Shown here in pieces: positions 1 to 7,176 of a stretch of DNA of 64,000 nt. Both the position numbers and the translations under genes were made by a program. The notes under the pieces are model-generated. The model was not told the origin of the DNA, ran no database searches, and was given only the letters and a program-made list of their open reading frames with translations. Every line of letters starts with the position of its first letter. Position 1 is the stretch's first letter. The stretch is from JBBSJZ01 sp041751935 (GTDB lineage: Bacteria > Planctomycetota > Planctomycetia > Pirellulales > Pirellulaceae), in the NCBI GenBank assembly GCA_041751935.1, contig JBGSIA010000106.1, positions 1 to 64,000 on the forward strand. The letters are read 5' to 3'.

Positions 1-71
1 TGAAGCAGCTTTTCCAGTAGACTGTTATCGACTGGCGGTTCGGCGACGGCTGTGGACTGCGATTCATCCAT
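1..71 (-). CDS. 5' end of an unidentified gene running off the window
   Basis: An open frame on the minus strand starts at an ATG at 71-69 and stays open to the window edge, giving about 23 residues that begin MDESQSTAVAEPPVDNSLLE. The segment is too short to assign to a family. It diverges from the gene beginning near 142, so the roughly 70 bases between them would hold both promoters. Frame continuity and a plausible acidic N-terminus are the only support. Confidence 0.35.
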   Translation of the reverse strand, partial: MDESQSTAVAEPPVDNSLLEKLL

Positions 72-141
72 GATCGCATCAACAGTATCAATTTCCCCGT
101 TTCAGCCAAGATCAATTTCAACAGGCTGAATAGTTACCAAA

Positions 142-807
142 TTGATTATCGAACACGATTATTGGATGTCGTTGATACCGGTATCAACCAAGCTGTATAA
201 CGAATTCGCCGTAACAGGGGTGACATTGGCGGATGGAAGTAAAGTAAGCCCCGTTTCTGCGGAACTTCGCAATGCGCCGATCGAAGCTAAGTCGGACGTC
301 GAGCCTGTGCTCTGGATCAACTCAAACCAAGCATATGAATTTTGCAATTGGCTCAGCCATCGCGAGGGATTGGAGCCATGTTTTCAATACCGAGAAGTTC
401 CACCGCAAGTAGCAAGCAGCGCAAACTTTGCACCCGCGGAAATTCCCTGGGTCGTCGATGAGTCAGCCAACGGTTATCGCTTTCCTACATTGGAACAATA
501 CATTGCGGCAGTTCAGGCAGGCTACTCGAAAGGAACTCCGTGGGCGCATGTTACAGAGATCGGGATGATCGGCGGAGACTACGTTCCGTTTGTCACCGAC
601 GAGCGAATTCGTCCCCTGCATTCGCTCATATCAAATCGGCGAGGATTATTTGTCAACGACGTCAAGTGCGGCACGTTCCTGTGCAATCACGAAAAATACG
701 CAAGCGTACATATTTGGAACAAAGACTATACCACTCAGTTGTTCCAACGTCGATCTTTGTTAGAGATTTCGATCTATCTGGTCCAAAAAGTCGACGCCCA
801 GGACTAA
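142..807 (+). CDS. Degenerate formylglycine-generating-enzyme (SUMF1/FGE-sulfatase) domain protein
   Basis: The protein resembles the FGE-sulfatase fold. A WINSNQAYEFCNWLS stretch near residue 58 matches the family's 'Dax-FC-WLS' region, and GYRFPTLEQYIAAVQAG near residue 111 matches the usual 'YRLPTEAEWEYAARAG'. The downstream 'GNVWEW' block and the paired catalytic cysteines of true sulfatase-activating enzymes are not recognisable, so oxygenase activity is unlikely. Binding or structural use of the fold is an inference. At 221 residues it is shorter than most family members. The start is unclear: the first candidate is TTG at 142 with no Shine-Dalgarno sequence, an in-frame stop lies just upstream at 127, and the first ATG is at 166. 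It could be a decayed copy or a divergent domain. Confidence 0.6.
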   Translation: MIIEHDYWMSLIPVSTKLYNEFAVTGVTLADGSKVSPVSAELRNAPIEAKSDVEPVLWINSNQAYEFCNWLSHREGLEPCFQYREVPPQVASSANFAPAEIPWVVDESANGYRFPTLEQYIAAVQAGYSKGTPWAHVTEIGMIGGDYVPFVTDERIRPLHSLISNRRGLFVNDVKCGTFLCNHEKYASVHIWNKDYTTQLFQRRSLLEISIYLVQKVDAQD

Positions 808-822
808 TGCCGCGTTGCTAGT

Positions 823-1470
823 TTAAGGACAATAGAACGTGTCACAATCTTCGTTGGTAAGCGACCCACATACGTAGTTTGCCGTACGGCAGGCCGTTTT
901 TACGGCTTCCACCCAGCAACTGTAGGAATTGTTGTAGTAGCATTCTTCGTAATCCTCGCTAGTAGGATCGCAACCGTAATGCACCGGATCAGAACAATTG
1001 AGAAGTAACCCCTGCTCTAAAACAATTTTGTTTGAGGTTCGACACATTGCGAGCTTGGCGTGCGCTGCATTGAGACACAACGCTCGCAAACCTCTTTGAC
1101 CATCGCCGCTATATGTTCTGTTACAGCAATCCCTGTCGCTATGATATTGAGCCAAGCATTCTCTTGGGTCGCCGCTATTTACATGTTGCTGCAAACATCT
1201 TGCGAATTGCTGTGTTGCGACGGACGACCCGATGGTGGTTGCTGAAGCATGGACGATCGATTCTTGGGTGCCACTTTGAGCATTTACGGACATAGTTGTA
1301 TTGCAACAGCGAGGTACTGTCACAATCGATTGCTGGACTGGTCCGCACGCTGGCGGGCAGGTTCGGCGCTGGCACAGTCGCCGCAGGAAGCCGCCGGCGT
1401 CAGCGGACTGGACTCCGCTGGCGAGCAAAAATAGGGGAACGAAAATGACCAGAGTGCTGATGCGTAACAT
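823..1470 (-). CDS. Secreted cysteine-rich protein with GGFLRRL motif
   Basis: A 215-residue protein with a clear N-terminal signal sequence (hydrophobic residues about 5-20, cleavage likely near ADA-GG). The mature end starts GGFLRRLCQRR, a pattern also seen in the secreted protein at 26458. The mature part holds about 20 cysteines in spaced pairs such as RCC, DCC and several single Cys, and lacks any enzyme motif I recognise. A disulfide-stabilised extracytoplasmic or cell-wall protein is the best reading. The ATG at 1470 is the first in frame, and an AT-rich stretch with TATAGT sits about 30 bases upstream. It converges with the gene ending at 807, leaving only 15 bases between the stops. 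Confidence 0.7.
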   Translation of the reverse strand: MLRISTLVIFVPLFLLASGVQSADAGGFLRRLCQRRTCPPACGPVQQSIVTVPRCCNTTMSVNAQSGTQESIVHASATTIGSSVATQQFARCLQQHVNSGDPRECLAQYHSDRDCCNRTYSGDGQRGLRALCLNAAHAKLAMCRTSNKIVLEQGLLLNCSDPVHYGCDPTSEDYEECYYNNSYSCWVEAVKTACRTANYVCGSLTNEDCDTFYCP

Positions 1471-1527
1471 GTTGATTGACCTATCAATTGCCTAAAAGAC
1501 TATACTTTGGCCAAACCAACGCGGCTT

Positions 1528-1545
1528 AGCCCGATTGAGCGGGCT
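1528..1545. repeat. Short hairpin upstream of a membrane-protein gene
   Basis: AGCCCG and CGGGCT face each other across a six-base loop (ATTGAG). It lies between two divergent genes, 18 bases before the start at 1563. There is no T-run on either side, so it is not a classical terminator. It could mask the ribosome binding region of the downstream gene or be one of the REP-like hairpins seen elsewhere in the window. Confidence 0.4.
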
Positions 1546-1562
1546 GATTGTACCAGCACCCA

Positions 1563-2177
1563 ATGGGCGAAAAAACCCTAATGGACAAGACGGTTTCCAC
1601 ATTACATTCGCAATCTCAGTATGGCCTTTCCAGCCTGTTGTGGATTACCACGGCTTCGGCTGTGACGCTGGCTTATGCTCGATCCTTCGGCTCCGCAGAA
1701 ATGCAACTCGTTGGAGCCTACGCCTTCTTCGTTACACTATTCGCATCGTTGATTGGTGGGCTCACCGGTGCCTGGAGTGACACTTGGTTTTGGTCGATTT
1801 TGGTGACTCTGGCGGCACTGGTTGCGGTGGCTGGTTACCCGATGCAGAATTGGGAAGTGAGGTACGGCTGGGGAGCCGTCGGCGCTGGTTGCGGGGCACT
1901 TTGCGGGTCTCGCTGTCCGACTCAGATTGTGCGTGGCAGTGTGGCAGCAGCGATTCTCGGTGTTGTTCTGATGACTCTGTGCGTGCTGCTACTCAGGCGA
2001 CAAACACCGGGCTTACTTGTACAATTCGATATCATCAGCGCTTGTATCATCGGTGGGTTGCTGAGGCCATTGGTCGAAGTGATTGAGCGAGTCCGGCTAG
2101 GAAGCCGCGTTCCTCGGGTCGTCTTCGCAGCCTGGTTAATCCTTTGCTTGATCGCTGGCAAATCGCTTTTTTCTTAA
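1563..2177 (+). CDS. Multi-pass membrane protein of unknown function
   Basis: About 204 residues with at least five hydrophobic segments (roughly 20-35, 43-60, 68-85, 120-145 and a C-terminal helix ending CLIAGKSLFS). No catalytic motif is visible. The start is uncertain: the frame is open from a TTG at 1548, the first ATG is at 1563, and a second at 1581 would give MDKTVSTLHSQS. None has a strong Shine-Dalgarno sequence. The next small gene begins eight bases after this stop, so the two are probably co-transcribed. I do not recognise the family. Confidence 0.6.
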   Translation: MGEKTLMDKTVSTLHSQSQYGLSSLLWITTASAVTLAYARSFGSAEMQLVGAYAFFVTLFASLIGGLTGAWSDTWFWSILVTLAALVAVAGYPMQNWEVRYGWGAVGAGCGALCGSRCPTQIVRGSVAAAILGVVLMTLCVLLLRRQTPGLLVQFDIISACIIGGLLRPLVEVIERVRLGSRVPRVVFAAWLILCLIAGKSLFS

Positions 2178-2185
2178 CGACAGGA

Positions 2186-2407
2186 ATGAATTCCGTGAGC
2201 TGCGTCCATTTGAAGAAGCTGTACGAGTTGTGTGCCAAGGAAGAACTCAAGATTGGCGCCAGCGACTTGGTACGGATTGTTTGCAAACAGTGCAACGAGC
2301 AAGAAGTTTGTCCAACGATGCTGATGGACAACTACGAAGTGATGCATCCACAACAGGACAGTGACGCGGAAGATTCATCGAATCCTCCGGCCAATTGCCC
2401 AAGTTAA
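2186..2407 (+). CDS. Small cysteine-containing protein, planctomycete type
   Basis: A 73-residue protein starting MNSVSCVHLKKLYELC with a later VCKQCNEQEVCP block. The four or five cysteines in CxxC-like spacing suggest a small metal-binding or redox fold. I recall similar short proteins in planctomycete genomes but cannot name a function. An AGGA lies almost directly before the ATG at 2186, closer than usual. The frame is open further upstream to 2144, but that part overlaps the preceding gene and adds nothing protein-like, so the later start was chosen. It probably forms an operon with the membrane-protein gene eight bases upstream. Confidence 0.65.
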   Translation: MNSVSCVHLKKLYELCAKEELKIGASDLVRIVCKQCNEQEVCPTMLMDNYEVMHPQQDSDAEDSSNPPANCPS

Positions 2408-2440
2408 GCAGCTCGAAGGCAAGCAACGAAGAAGTGTCTT

Positions 2441-2468
2441 GGTCGTTCCTCCGCTAGCGGGAACGATC
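2441..2468. repeat. Intergenic hairpin between convergent genes
   Basis: GGTCGTTC pairs with GAACGATC (one wobble pair), and the inner CCGC pairs with GCGG around a TA turn, with a two-base bulge on the left arm. It sits in the 153-base gap between the small Cys protein and the aldolase, which run towards each other. It could serve as a bidirectional transcription end, although no T-run follows on either strand. Confidence 0.5.
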
Positions 2469-2483
2469 AACCGAGGGCCAAAC

Positions 2484-2538
2484 TAGCCGACTTCACCATA
2501 CTGAGAAAAGGAAGTTCAAACTCTGGTGAAATCGGCTA
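2484..2538. repeat. Long inverted repeat between convergent genes
   Basis: Two 14-base arms, TAGCCGACTTCACC and GGTGAAATCGGCTA, match as reverse complements except at one position and are separated by 27 bases. It lies just downstream of both the gene ending at 2407 and the aldolase ending at 2561. It may be a bidirectional terminator or a member of a dispersed repeat family. Confidence 0.6.
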
Positions 2539-2560
2539 CTAAGAGAAAATTACCGGCTGT

Positions 2561-3583
2561 TTAGACCGTCGCACTTATGCTCTTGCGAAGTTTGGATCCG
2601 TTGCCAGCCTGACCGAAGGACGTCATTCGCGCCTTGCAAACTTCCTTCATCGCTGCACGAGCAGGTTTGAGGTAAGCTCGTGGGTCGAATTCCGAAGGGT
2701 TCTCTTGCAGCACCTTACGGATCGCACCGGTGATTGCCATGCGACAATCTGTATCGACGTTGATCTTTCGAACGCCGCTCTTGATGCCTCGCTGGATTTC
2801 CTCGACGGGAACGCCGTAGGTCTGTTTCATTTGACCACCATACTTGTTGATGATGTCTTGCAGTTCCTGGGGCACGCTGCTGCTGCCGTGCATGACCAAG
2901 TGCGTGTTGGGCAACTTGGCATGGATCGCTTCGATGCGGTCCATGGCGAGCACTTCACCCGTTGGTTTTTTGGTGAACTTGTATGCTCCGTGACTGGTTC
3001 CGATGGCCACAGCGAGCGCATCGACGCCGGTGTCCTCGACGAACCGTTGTGCTTCATCGGGATCGGTGAGCAACTGGTCATGTGACAATTCGCCTTCGGC
3101 ACCGTGACCGTCTTCCTGCTCGCCACCACCACTTTCGAGCGAACCAAGACAACCTAGTTCACCTTCAACACTGACGCCGCGTGCGTGAGCCATCTTCACT
3201 ACTTCACTGGTGACTTGGACGTTGTAGTCGTAGTCAGCGGGTGTCTTACCATCGGCCTTGAGCGAACCATCCATCATGACGCTGGTGAAACCGTTTTCAA
3301 TTGCCGACAAGCAGGTCTCTGGGCTGTTGCCGTGGTCCTGGTGCATGACGATCGGAATATGTGGATACAACTCCGTAGCGGCAATCATCAGATGGCGCAG
3401 ATACGCGTCCTGAGAATAGGACCGAGCACCGCGCGACGCTTGGATGATCACCGGTGAGTCGGTATCTTCAGCGGCTTCCATGATCGCCTGGATTTGCTCC
3501 ATATTGTTGACGTTGAATGCAGCAACGCCATAGTTGTTTTCAGCGGCGTGGTCGAGAACGACCCGCAGAGGCACCAAAGCCAT
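2561..3583 (-). CDS. fba: Fructose-bisphosphate aldolase, class II (CbbA-like subtype)
   Basis: A cytoplasmic zinc aldolase that cleaves fructose 1,6-bisphosphate to dihydroxyacetone phosphate and glyceraldehyde 3-phosphate, in glycolysis and gluconeogenesis. Counting from MALVPLRVVL, the HQDHGN motif gives catalytic Asp83 and metal ligand His84. Further hallmarks are VEGELGCLGSLE, GTSHGAYKF with a metal His, HGSSSVP and KINVDTDCR in the substrate pocket. The length of 340 residues fits the class IIB/Calvin-cycle subtype. The frame is open 13 codons further upstream, but the ATG at 3583 has AGGGA seven bases before it and matches the family start. It is monocistronic and divergent from the methyltransferase. 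Confidence 0.95.
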   Translation of the reverse strand: MALVPLRVVLDHAAENNYGVAAFNVNNMEQIQAIMEAAEDTDSPVIIQASRGARSYSQDAYLRHLMIAATELYPHIPIVMHQDHGNSPETCLSAIENGFTSVMMDGSLKADGKTPADYDYNVQVTSEVVKMAHARGVSVEGELGCLGSLESGGGEQEDGHGAEGELSHDQLLTDPDEAQRFVEDTGVDALAVAIGTSHGAYKFTKKPTGEVLAMDRIEAIHAKLPNTHLVMHGSSSVPQELQDIINKYGGQMKQTYGVPVEEIQRGIKSGVRKINVDTDCRMAITGAIRKVLQENPSEFDPRAYLKPARAAMKEVCKARMTSFGQAGNGSKLRKSISATV

Positions 3584-3716
3584 GACGGAATCCCTGTAAA
3601 TTGGTAAAGAATCGAAAGTCAATTTGAGCCCTGATTATCCCGCACGAGGGTCTCGTCGCAAGGGCCGAAGACCATTAGAACGAACCGCAATTGGAACTCG
3701 ACTACTAGGAACGATC

Positions 3717-4703
3717 ATGTCAGCCCAAGACCGGACCCTCGACCAATACCATGAATTGATGCAGATCAACGCTGTATCGCACATCCTTCGTGCAGCCCGC
3801 GAATGCGGTTTGCTCCAGCAATTGAGCCTCGCCCAGCACACTGTGGACCAGCTGTGTGACGTCCTTTCACTCGAGGACGAAACGCTGCCGTTGCTGCTGG
3901 ATGCCCTGCGAAGTATCGGGATCATTGAGCGATATGGTGACGATTTTGCGCTCTCGTCGGCGGCCCGCTTGCTGTGTCAATATGACGCAGACCTAGGCGA
4001 CTCGTATTGGTCTTCGTTGGCGGATCACCTGCGGTCCGCGTCCGGTGAGGGCGGACGTCGCGTCGGGGCGGATTTGCGGCGACACTTCGAGAGCGTTGCG
4101 GCGACCCAGTGGGTTCATACGCCAGCAGCAATGCAGGCGGCCGAAATTCTTGATATCGCGAACCTGGAGTCCGAATCCCTAAGGTTACTGGACTTGGGTT
4201 GCGGCAGTGGGGTTTGGAGTTGTGCGATGGCGTATGCGCACCCCGCGATGAAACTCGTGTTTGTTGACGAACCATCCGCCTTGGGGGCGGCGCAAACAAC
4301 GGCATCATCGATCAGGTTGCACGACCGTTTTGATACAATCGTCGGTGATCCGTTGACCGTCGCGTTGCCGGAAGATCAGTCGTTTGATTTCGCGCTGATC
4401 GCCCAGCGACTGCATGCCATGGAACCAAATTCCGGCGATCGGTTACTACAACGAGGAGCTGCAGTACTCAAGCCCGGCGGAAAACTCATTGTGATCGATC
4501 TGTTTCGCGGACCAGCAAAACCCAACCTGAGTGAGTCCGTGGAGTCTCTCAAGTTGATGCTACAGACACCCTCCGGAGCGATGCCGCCACTTGAAGATGC
4601 CAGACAACGGCTGGAACGCAACGGCTTAATGAATGTGCAATTTACGTTTCTTGCTAACAGCCGGACGAACCTGGGGCTGATGGTCGGTGAGACCGCTTCG
4701 TGA
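3717..4703 (+). CDS. SAM-dependent methyltransferase with N-terminal dimerisation/winged-helix domain
   Basis: A 328-residue protein. Residues about 10-90 look like the helical dimerisation domain of O-methyltransferases (INAVSHILRAARECGLLQQL; TLPLLLDALRSIGII). Residues 150-300 form a Rossmann methyltransferase: motif I LLDLGCGSGVW at 157-167, an acidic residue in VFVDEPSA, and the post-motif LKPGGKLIVIDLF. Small-molecule O-methylation is the typical family role; the substrate is unknown. The ATG at 3717 is preceded by AGGA six bases upstream. The longer frame from 3624 starts in Arg-rich sequence that looks non-coding and overlaps the aldolase promoter. Confidence 0.85.
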   Translation: MSAQDRTLDQYHELMQINAVSHILRAARECGLLQQLSLAQHTVDQLCDVLSLEDETLPLLLDALRSIGIIERYGDDFALSSAARLLCQYDADLGDSYWSSLADHLRSASGEGGRRVGADLRRHFESVAATQWVHTPAAMQAAEILDIANLESESLRLLDLGCGSGVWSCAMAYAHPAMKLVFVDEPSALGAAQTTASSIRLHDRFDTIVGDPLTVALPEDQSFDFALIAQRLHAMEPNSGDRLLQRGAAVLKPGGKLIVIDLFRGPAKPNLSESVESLKLMLQTPSGAMPPLEDARQRLERNGLMNVQFTFLANSRTNLGLMVGETAS

Positions 4704-4825
4704 GAGCGATCTCCAACAAGCATCTGCCATACGAGAATTGGCGTTGGTTTTTAGCCGACCAAACGCAATACGTCCGCTCAAAGCCGACGCTAAGTTTCAA
4801 ACTCGCCCCTCTTTATCAACCTCAG

Positions 4826-6847
4826 CTAGCGACGCCGACCGCCACCACTTCGCGGGCCGCGTTGGGATTTTGAGCCACCGCGATTGTGATTTTCGATGTT
4901 GGCATTGACCAACAGCTCCACAGTTTCCAACCAAGTGGGGATGTCACGTCGACGGCCGGCTTCGGCATCTGGAACACCCTCGGTGCCTGTATCGCGGTTC
5001 GCTCGAGGCGTAGTTTCTGCGGCGTTAACGTCAGCAGCGGGCGTTTCGCTTCGACCGGAGCGGCGCGACCGCGGCCGACGGCGCGATCCGCTACGAATTT
5101 GTTCGACTTCCTCGTCGTCCTCGTCGTCCTCGTGGTCATCATCAAATCCGACGATTTCGAGTTCATTGTCGAGTTCATCCTCTTCGACGTCATCTTCCAC
5201 ATCACGGCGTGAAACGTCAGTCGTCTCGGGGCCGCTACGTCGCCGTCCACGGCGCCCTCGTCGACGCGATCGAGAGCGCGGTGCCGCCGAAGCAGTGTCG
5301 TCATCAGCCAACATGGGTTCAACGGCATCTTCCATCAACCCGATGCCAAAATCATCGTCATCGACTTCTTCGAAATCAGAATCCAAATCTGCTTCCGCAT
5401 CACGACGCGGCCGAACATCAGTCCGCTCCCCGCGAGGCCCGCGGTCTCTGTCTCGATTGCGATCACGACCTCGTCCACGGCTGCTTTCGCGTTTGTCGTC
5501 ACGGCTCGCACCCCGAATTTCATCTTCATCCGTCCTGGTTACTTCGCTCCGACGCGGAGCTGATTCACGTTGGGCCGGTTGCTGCGAAGTGGATACATCT
5601 CGGACACCGCGCCGGCGCGGACTTGTGCTGTCAGGCTCCTCCTCCCCACGCGGCGGCGATTCCAATCGGTCCGCATCCTCCTCGCTCATTCGCTGGCGAA
5701 TACCACGGCGACCACGGCGACGAGAGGATCGCCTGGGGCCTTCATCATCGCTCGTATCCGGTGGCAAAACTTCCGCCGACTCCAAATCGTCATCGTCGTC
5801 GTTCGACTTAGCAATACTTCGGCGAGTGCGCTCGACGGATCGTTCTGGCTCTCGGGTGCGATCTTGATCGCGCGACCTTGACGAAGGTTGCCGAGGCTCA
5901 GATTCGCGAGTCTTTGGCGATTCAGCTCTGGGCTCCGGATCGCGACGGAACCCAGCAAACAGATCGTCTTCGTCCACGTCGGGCGTCGACTTAGCTTGCG
6001 TTATCGGCCCAACGGGTTCGTCGGGTCTTCGCTTTTCAGATTCTCGTTCGCTGCGACGCTCGCTACCGACGCCGAACTTACCGGCGATTCGTCCCCACAT
6101 CGAGGATTCTTTTTTCGCAGGTTCATCGGATGCGGGCGTCACACGATTCTCCTGCCGATCCGACTTCACTGGCTCGCTTGCCTTCTGGCTCGGTTCACTG
6201 GCCTTGAAGCCACGTGTCGCAGCGTCCGCCGGCTTTGGAACGCCGAAACCCGGCAACTGGGGCGGTGGTGTCACGGCTGTTAACGCTTTGAGTACCTCGT
6301 CCCCGGTGACGGTATCGTCGGTGATATCCGCATCGGCAGCAGAAAACGCATTAGCGGCAGGAATCGAAGTCTCTGTAGAAACCGCCGCCTGTCGCCATCC
6401 AAAATCTTGAGAATCACTCGGGACTCCGGCGGGGATGGATTCCCCAGTCGCTCGTCGAGTTGGTGGTTCGGTTCGTTCATCCGTTTTAGCAACCGCAGGC
6501 GGCACTGTCGGTTCGTCATCGTCGAGATCACGAAACGAGCCGAACCCAAGGACGTTGTCGCTGGTCGATTTGGTGGGCGAATGCTTGGGTGAAGCGACGA
6601 ACTCTTGGACAGCATTCGATTCTTGACGAACGCCCCAGTCTTGTTCTGCACGAAGTACAGCTGGTTCGGCTTGCGACTCTAACTTTGCCTTGGGTTCTGA
6701 CCGTTTATCACTCGGAGGAGTCTTTCCTTCCGGCGGTGTAGAAGCAATGGGACTTTTTTCGGGCTTTTTAGCGGGTTCGACAGGAGGCTCAGCGGCCCCA
6801 GGTGCGCCAAGCAAATTAGCAAGGAAATTCCAATGGTCTGATTTCAT
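4826..6847 (-). CDS. Large intrinsically disordered Arg/Glu/Ser-rich protein
   Basis: About 673 residues. A short ordered N-terminus (MKSDHWNFLANLLGAPGA) is followed by some 600 residues of low-complexity sequence dominated by Arg, Glu, Asp, Ser and Pro, with repeated RRRGRRG-type and acidic DDDD-type blocks. A predicted helix near the C-terminus (IPTWLETVELLVNANIENH) precedes a Gly/Arg-rich end. RGG/RRGRR clusters often bind RNA or DNA, so nucleic-acid binding is an inference. The start at 6847 fits the ordered N-terminus better than the first frame codon at 6895, although neither has a clear Shine-Dalgarno sequence. It lies downstream of the YhaN-like gene on the same strand, 329 bases away. 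Confidence 0.75.
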   Translation of the reverse strand: MKSDHWNFLANLLGAPGAAEPPVEPAKKPEKSPIASTPPEGKTPPSDKRSEPKAKLESQAEPAVLRAEQDWGVRQESNAVQEFVASPKHSPTKSTSDNVLGFGSFRDLDDDEPTVPPAVAKTDERTEPPTRRATGESIPAGVPSDSQDFGWRQAAVSTETSIPAANAFSAADADITDDTVTGDEVLKALTAVTPPPQLPGFGVPKPADAATRGFKASEPSQKASEPVKSDRQENRVTPASDEPAKKESSMWGRIAGKFGVGSERRSERESEKRRPDEPVGPITQAKSTPDVDEDDLFAGFRRDPEPRAESPKTRESEPRQPSSRSRDQDRTREPERSVERTRRSIAKSNDDDDDLESAEVLPPDTSDDEGPRRSSRRRGRRGIRQRMSEEDADRLESPPRGEEEPDSTSPRRRGVRDVSTSQQPAQRESAPRRSEVTRTDEDEIRGASRDDKRESSRGRGRDRNRDRDRGPRGERTDVRPRRDAEADLDSDFEEVDDDDFGIGLMEDAVEPMLADDDTASAAPRSRSRRRGRRGRRRSGPETTDVSRRDVEDDVEEDELDNELEIVGFDDDHEDDEDDEEVEQIRSGSRRRPRSRRSGRSETPAADVNAAETTPRANRDTGTEGVPDAEAGRRRDIPTWLETVELLVNANIENHNRGGSKSQRGPRSGGGRRR

Positions 6848-7176
6848 GAACTGATTTAAGTGTTGTGTGTTGTATTGCCGGGTGCGAATTTGCACTGGCC
6901 TTGTTCAGCAGCAACATGGCGATCTTTCACCATTTGCTTGGCCCGATTGCTCACAGAGCAGGTGGGACTTCAAAAGCAGGGGGGAGACTGACAACATCGC
7001 CGACTTGCACTAAGTGGCGTTTCCCAACCTTCTTGTATTTCTCTTTATATCGCTCCACAGCGTCCAACCCAAGCCCGAACTGCTAGTTTCCCCGGAGAAG
7101 AGCCGGGATAAATGGGGGATTTCCGTGGTCAAGTCACCGTATCCTTGACTCGAATTGATGTCGCGACGTCCCCAAT
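6848..7176. other. 329-base intergenic region with a possible mini-ORF
   Basis: This gap separates the stop of the YhaN-like gene (7177) from the start of the disordered protein (6847), both on the minus strand. A small imperfect hairpin (CCCGG at 7091-7095, CCGGG at 7103-7107) could mark the end of the first transcript. On the minus strand a frame from a TTG at 7067 to a TGA at 6951 would encode 38 residues with a Lys/Tyr/Arg-rich start and a VQVGDVVSLPP stretch. The composition looks protein-like, but there is no ribosome binding site and the length is compatible with chance, so I do not call it a gene. Confidence 0.3.

Noticed and set aside
4896..5867. Plus-strand 323-codon frame rich in Ser and Arg
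   Set aside because: It is the antisense shadow of the Arg/Glu-rich minus-strand gene; long shadow frames are expected from that composition, and it has no ribosome site or family resemblance.
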